NCBI GenBank assembly: GCA_020621405.1
Contig: JAHRYN010000001.1
Coordinates: 372,001-436,000 of the forward strand
Direction of reading: 5' to 3'
DNA from: Betaproteobacteria bacterium
Lineage (GTDB): Bacteria > Pseudomonadota > Gammaproteobacteria > Burkholderiales > Rhodocyclaceae
Length of the DNA: 64,000 nt
In this document: piece after piece, positions 61,223 to 64,000 of the stretch
Layout of the letters: the number at the start of each line of letters is the position of its first letter
Numbering within the stretch: the stretch's first letter is position 1
Program-made: the position numbers and the translations under genes
The notes under the pieces: generated by a model
Databases searched by the model: none
What the model saw: the letters and a program-made list of their open reading frames with translations, nothing else
Told to the model about the DNA's origin: nothing

Positions 61223-62145
61223 AGCACTCCTTACAGCATTACTCCCTCGCCTTGCTGGGGCTGCTGGCCGTGGCCTTGGCATCTGCGGCCCAGGCGGTGG
61301 AGATCCTGCGCTGGGAGCGCATGCCGCTGGCCGTTCCCCTGAAGGTCGGCCAGGAGCGCATTGTGTTCATCGACCGGAACGTGCGCGTGGGCGTGCCGGC
61401 CGCCGTGGGCGAGCGCCTGCGGGTGCAGAGCGCGGGCGGCGCGGTGTACCTGCGCGCCAGCGAGCCAATCGAGCCCACACGGCTGCAACTGCAAGACGCC
61501 GACACGGGCGCATTGATCCTGCTGGACATTGCGGCCGAGCCGCCCAAGGACGGCGAAGCGGAGCTGGAGCCGGTGCGCATCGTCGAGGGCAATACCGCTT
61601 CAGCGCGCTATGGCGGTCAGCCAGCGGGCGCCGATAAAGTGTCGGCACGCTCTGGTGATTCGACGGGCGCGCCGCCGGCCCGGCGCGAAACGCCGGTCGC
61701 GGTCGTGCTGACGCGGTTTGCCGCGCAGAACCTGTACGCACCGCTGCGTACGGTTGAGCCACTTGCGGGCGTGATGCGCGTCAACCTGCGCCGCAACCTG
61801 GACCTCGGCACGCTGATGCCGACGTTGTCGGTGCGCGCCGTCGCGCTCGCATCCTGGCGCTTGGAGGATCAGTGGGTCACTGCCGTGCGTCTCACGAACA
61901 GCAGTGCCGCCTGGATCACGCTCGACCCGCGCGTGCTGCAAGGCGATTTCCTCACCGCCACTTTCCAGCGTGAGGCGTTGGGCCCGCGCGGCACACCGGA
62001 GGACACCACCACCGTGTACCTGGTAACGCGCGGGCGGGGCCTTGCGCAATCGCTGCTGCCCGCCATTCACCGCTTCGACCCGGCCGTGCATCTGCCGCAA
62101 CCGAATGCGGATGAGAACGGCAAGGAGGCCCGTCATGCGCAGTAA
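61219..62145 (+). CDS. ICE protein, PFL_4704 family (TIGR03749), TraK/VirB9-like
   Basis: The 308-residue exported protein has a signal peptide (residues 1-26, ending AAQA) and the conserved VEILRWERMPLAVPLKVGQE and RIVFIDRNVRVGVP. The C-terminal half includes RFAAQNLYAPLRTVEPLAGV. It is the outer-membrane-associated secretin-like partner (TraK/VirB9) of the channel. Its middle is a Pro/Ala/Gly linker. It overlaps the PFL_4705 gene by 11 bp. Confidence 0.9.
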   Translation: MKHSLQHYSLALLGLLAVALASAAQAVEILRWERMPLAVPLKVGQERIVFIDRNVRVGVPAAVGERLRVQSAGGAVYLRASEPIEPTRLQLQDADTGALILLDIAAEPPKDGEAELEPVRIVEGNTASARYGGQPAGADKVSARSGDSTGAPPARRETPVAVVLTRFAAQNLYAPLRTVEPLAGVMRVNLRRNLDLGTLMPTLSVRAVALASWRLEDQWVTAVRLTNSSAAWITLDPRVLQGDFLTATFQREALGPRGTPEDTTTVYLVTRGRGLAQSLLPAIHRFDPAVHLPQPNADENGKEARHAQ

Positions 62146-63544
62146 CGGACTCCTGAAGTGGCTGATGATCCCAGTGGCCCTCCTGGTGCTGTTCATCGGC
62201 GTCCGTCTGTTCTCGGGCGGCGGACCTTCGACACTTTCCCAAGCCGACGCGGGGAGCCAGCTCACGCCCGAAGAGATGAAGGCGCTGGGCATCGAGGGCG
62301 ATACCCCGCGCGATACCGTCGCCACGCTGGTCGCGCAGGTCAAGCAACTGCGCACCGAGCTTCAGACCGCGCTGTCCGACAACAAGTCTCAGCGCGAGGA
62401 AAACCAACGCCTGCGCCAGCGCGAGAACTCGATCGATCAGCGCATCAACGCCGCGCTCGAAGCCGAGCGTTCCAACCTGCGGCGCGACCAGCAGCAAGCC
62501 GCGAGCGAGCGCCAGCAAACCGAAGGCTTGCTCGCGGACTTGCAGCGACGCCTGGAGGCGATCGGCGGTCGTGGCGGCGGCCATGCCGACCTGCCGGTGG
62601 GCCTGGGACTGCGCGACGGCGACGAGGCCGGGATGGAAGGCGGCGTGCGCTGGGTGGAACCGGACGACGCGAAGAAGGCTGAGGCGCGCGGCTCGTCCAG
62701 TGGCGCCATGAGCTTTCCGACGAGCTTTGGACCGGCGCAGCGCACGCTGGAAACCACGGCGGAAACCGTGGCGAACGCGGGCGCACGCGCCGCCGGCGTC
62801 AAGACCGCCAAGGCTGTTTATACGGTTCCGACAAACTCCACCCTCATGGGATCGGTGGCGATGACCGCGCTAATCGGCCGTGTGCCGATCGACGGCACCG
62901 TGAACGACCCGTACCCCTTCAAAGTCCTGGTGGGCCCCGACAACCTCACGGCCAACGGCATCGATATTCCCGACGTGGCGGGCGCCGTGTTCAGCGGCAC
63001 AGCCTCGGGCGACTGGACGCTCTCGTGCGTGCGCGGCCAGGTGCGCAGCATTACGTTCGTCTTTCATGACGGAACCATCCGCACCATTCCCGAGGACCGC
63101 GAGGGCAACCAGCAGAACAACCAGCAACGCGATGGCCTGGGCTGGATCAGCGATCCCTATGGCATTCCCTGCGTCAGTGGGGAGCGGCGCAGCAACGCCC
63201 AGCAGTACCTCGGTTCGCAGGCCCTGATCACCGCGGCCGGTGCCGGCGTGGCCTCGCTCATCGAAAGCGACAGCGGCCAGATGTCCTACGTCGGCTCGGA
63301 CGGCTCCATCGGCACTGTGGGCATCAGTGGTCAGGAGGCCGTGGGCCGGATTCTCGCCGGTGGCGTCCAGGAAATGTCGAACTGGGTCAACAAGCTCTAC
63401 GGGCAGGCCTTCGCCGCCGTCTATGTGCAGCCCGGCGCGAAAGTCGCTGTCCACCTCGAAAAACCCCTTGCCATCGACTTCGACCCCGAGGGTCGCAAGG
63501 TCGATCACCGCGCAGGAGAAAGCCATGCTCTCGAACTTGACTGA
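62135..63544 (+). CDS. ICE protein, PFL_4705 family (TIGR03752), TraB/VirB10-like
   Basis: The 469-residue protein has a transmembrane helix at residues 7-25 (LLKWLMIPVALLVLFIGVRL), a coiled coil at residues ~65-145, and a VirB10-like C-terminal domain (YTVPTNSTLMGSVAMTALIG; LTANGIDIPDVAGAVFSGTA). This bridges inner and outer membrane in the type IV channel. Its 3' end overlaps the lipoprotein gene by 20 bp. Confidence 0.92.
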   Translation: MRSNGLLKWLMIPVALLVLFIGVRLFSGGGPSTLSQADAGSQLTPEEMKALGIEGDTPRDTVATLVAQVKQLRTELQTALSDNKSQREENQRLRQRENSIDQRINAALEAERSNLRRDQQQAASERQQTEGLLADLQRRLEAIGGRGGGHADLPVGLGLRDGDEAGMEGGVRWVEPDDAKKAEARGSSSGAMSFPTSFGPAQRTLETTAETVANAGARAAGVKTAKAVYTVPTNSTLMGSVAMTALIGRVPIDGTVNDPYPFKVLVGPDNLTANGIDIPDVAGAVFSGTASGDWTLSCVRGQVRSITFVFHDGTIRTIPEDREGNQQNNQQRDGLGWISDPYGIPCVSGERRSNAQQYLGSQALITAAGAGVASLIESDSGQMSYVGSDGSIGTVGISGQEAVGRILAGGVQEMSNWVNKLYGQAFAAVYVQPGAKVAVHLEKPLAIDFDPEGRKVDHRAGESHALELD

Positions 63545-63974
63545 CTTGACCCGTGGCCTTGCGCTGGCCGTTGCCGTTGCGGTGCTCGGCGGCTGCGCCA
63601 CCAGCAAGGAAAAGCTGCTGCCCCACGGTAGCAGCACGATGATGGACATTTGGCAGCAGGAAGCCGGCGACGGTGGCGGCGGTGCTGGCCAGGTAGCGCG
63701 CAGGCAATTGCTCGATGCGCGTCAAAGCCTGCGTCGGCCGCTGACCGAAGCGGACGTGCAGGCCGCACCTTCTGAGCAGATGCGCTACACGCGCACGGCG
63801 CGCAACGAAGTCTATCGCCAATTTCAGCGCCTGCCGAATCCCGACCTTGTGATGTATGTGTTCCCCCACCTGGCGGGCACCGACCCCATACCTGTGCCGG
63901 GCTACACGACCGTTTTCCCCCTGTACCAGCGTACCCAGTACGCCATGCCGGGCGAGCGCGTGGAGGATTATTGA
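63525..63974 (+). CDS. Conjugative transfer region lipoprotein, TIGR03751 family
   Basis: The 149-residue protein has a lipoprotein signal with lipobox LGGC (Cys23 or nearby, in VAVAVLGGCATSKEKLL). It then shows the family pattern MMDIWQQEAGDGGGGAGQVA, RRQLLDARQSLRRPLTEADV and GTDPIPVPGYTTVFPLYQRT. It corresponds to the TraV/VirB7-type lipoprotein that stabilises the outer-membrane pore. The start is inside the end of the TraB-like gene, and its stop overlaps the next ATG. Confidence 0.9.
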   Translation: MLSNLTDLTRGLALAVAVAVLGGCATSKEKLLPHGSSTMMDIWQQEAGDGGGGAGQVARRQLLDARQSLRRPLTEADVQAAPSEQMRYTRTARNEVYRQFQRLPNPDLVMYVFPHLAGTDPIPVPGYTTVFPLYQRTQYAMPGERVEDY

Positions 63975-64000
63975 TGCGCTGGAAACTCTCTTGGCCGAAG
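63974..64000 (+). CDS. Start of the VirB4-like transfer ATPase, PFL_4706 family (partial)
   Basis: Only nine codons (MRWKLSWPK) are inside the window. The ATG overlaps the lipoprotein stop. In this element class the gene at this place is the ~950-residue TraC/VirB4-like ATPase (TIGR03744), so the assignment rests on gene order rather than on the few residues seen. Confidence 0.6.

Overview
The window is GC-rich (clearly above 60%) DNA of a proteobacterium, most likely a betaproteobacterium of the Rhodocyclales type. This rests on codon use, on gene content (large single-chain PurL, Kup, Mfd, a methionine-salvage pair, extragenic REP-like repeats) and on a PFGI-1/ICEclc-type conjugative element. 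The genus is an inference. No tRNA, rRNA, integrase or CRISPR array was seen.

Region 1 (1-22,080) is ordinary chromosome. A methionine/kynurenine-type aminotransferase is divergent from mtnA-mtnB (methionine salvage). Then follow a hybrid histidine kinase, cytochrome b561, Kup, a MazG-like pyrophosphohydrolase, Mfd, a ketopantoate reductase, an ADP-ribosylglycohydrolase, an array of REP-like repeats in 114-bp units, a REC-GGDEF diguanylate cyclase, PurL, a CnoX/YbbN-like thioredoxin-TPR protein coupled to a DNA glycosylase, and a small exported Ala/Pro/His-rich protein.

Region 2 (about 22,080-31,300) is a defence island. A type I Zorya operon (zorA-zorB-zorC-zorD, minus strand, tightly packed) continues into an ASCH-domain gene coupled to zorD by an ATGA overlap, then into an AT-rich 128-codon gene. 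These two extra genes make it a possible six-gene Zorya variant.

Region 3 (about 31,630-64,000, continuing past the right edge) is most of an integrative and conjugative element of the PFGI-1/SPI-7/ICEclc class. It abuts a C-terminal remnant of rmuC. From left to right come the partition and replication block (parA, a HicA-like small gene, ICE-type parB, a DUF2857 gene, an STY4528-type replication gene, a PFL_4669-family gene, a DUF3158 gene, ssb, topB); a C5-cytosine methyltransferase; a run of about twelve short or poorly characterised accessory genes, most with their own terminator, structured leader and Shine-Dalgarno sequence; a DUF6094-type adenine methyltransferase; a truncated helicase abutting a 5'-truncated pilL-like gene; and the mating-pair-formation block (PFL_4693, a lytic transglycosylase, PFL_4695, TraD, PFL_4697, RAQPRD, PFL_4701 to PFL_4706).

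The most unusual signals are non-coding. (i) A three-stem RNA-like motif occurs in four leaders of the element (around 42.9, 43.8, 46.1 and 47.7 kb), with compensatory base changes in all three stems. (ii) A perfect DnaA box followed by iterated palindromes lies inside the STY4528-type replication gene and looks like a vegetative origin. (iii) A 17-bp perfect palindrome occurs three times upstream of element genes. (iv) A 20-bp perfect inverted repeat lies in a hairpin-dense 534-bp gap after topB.
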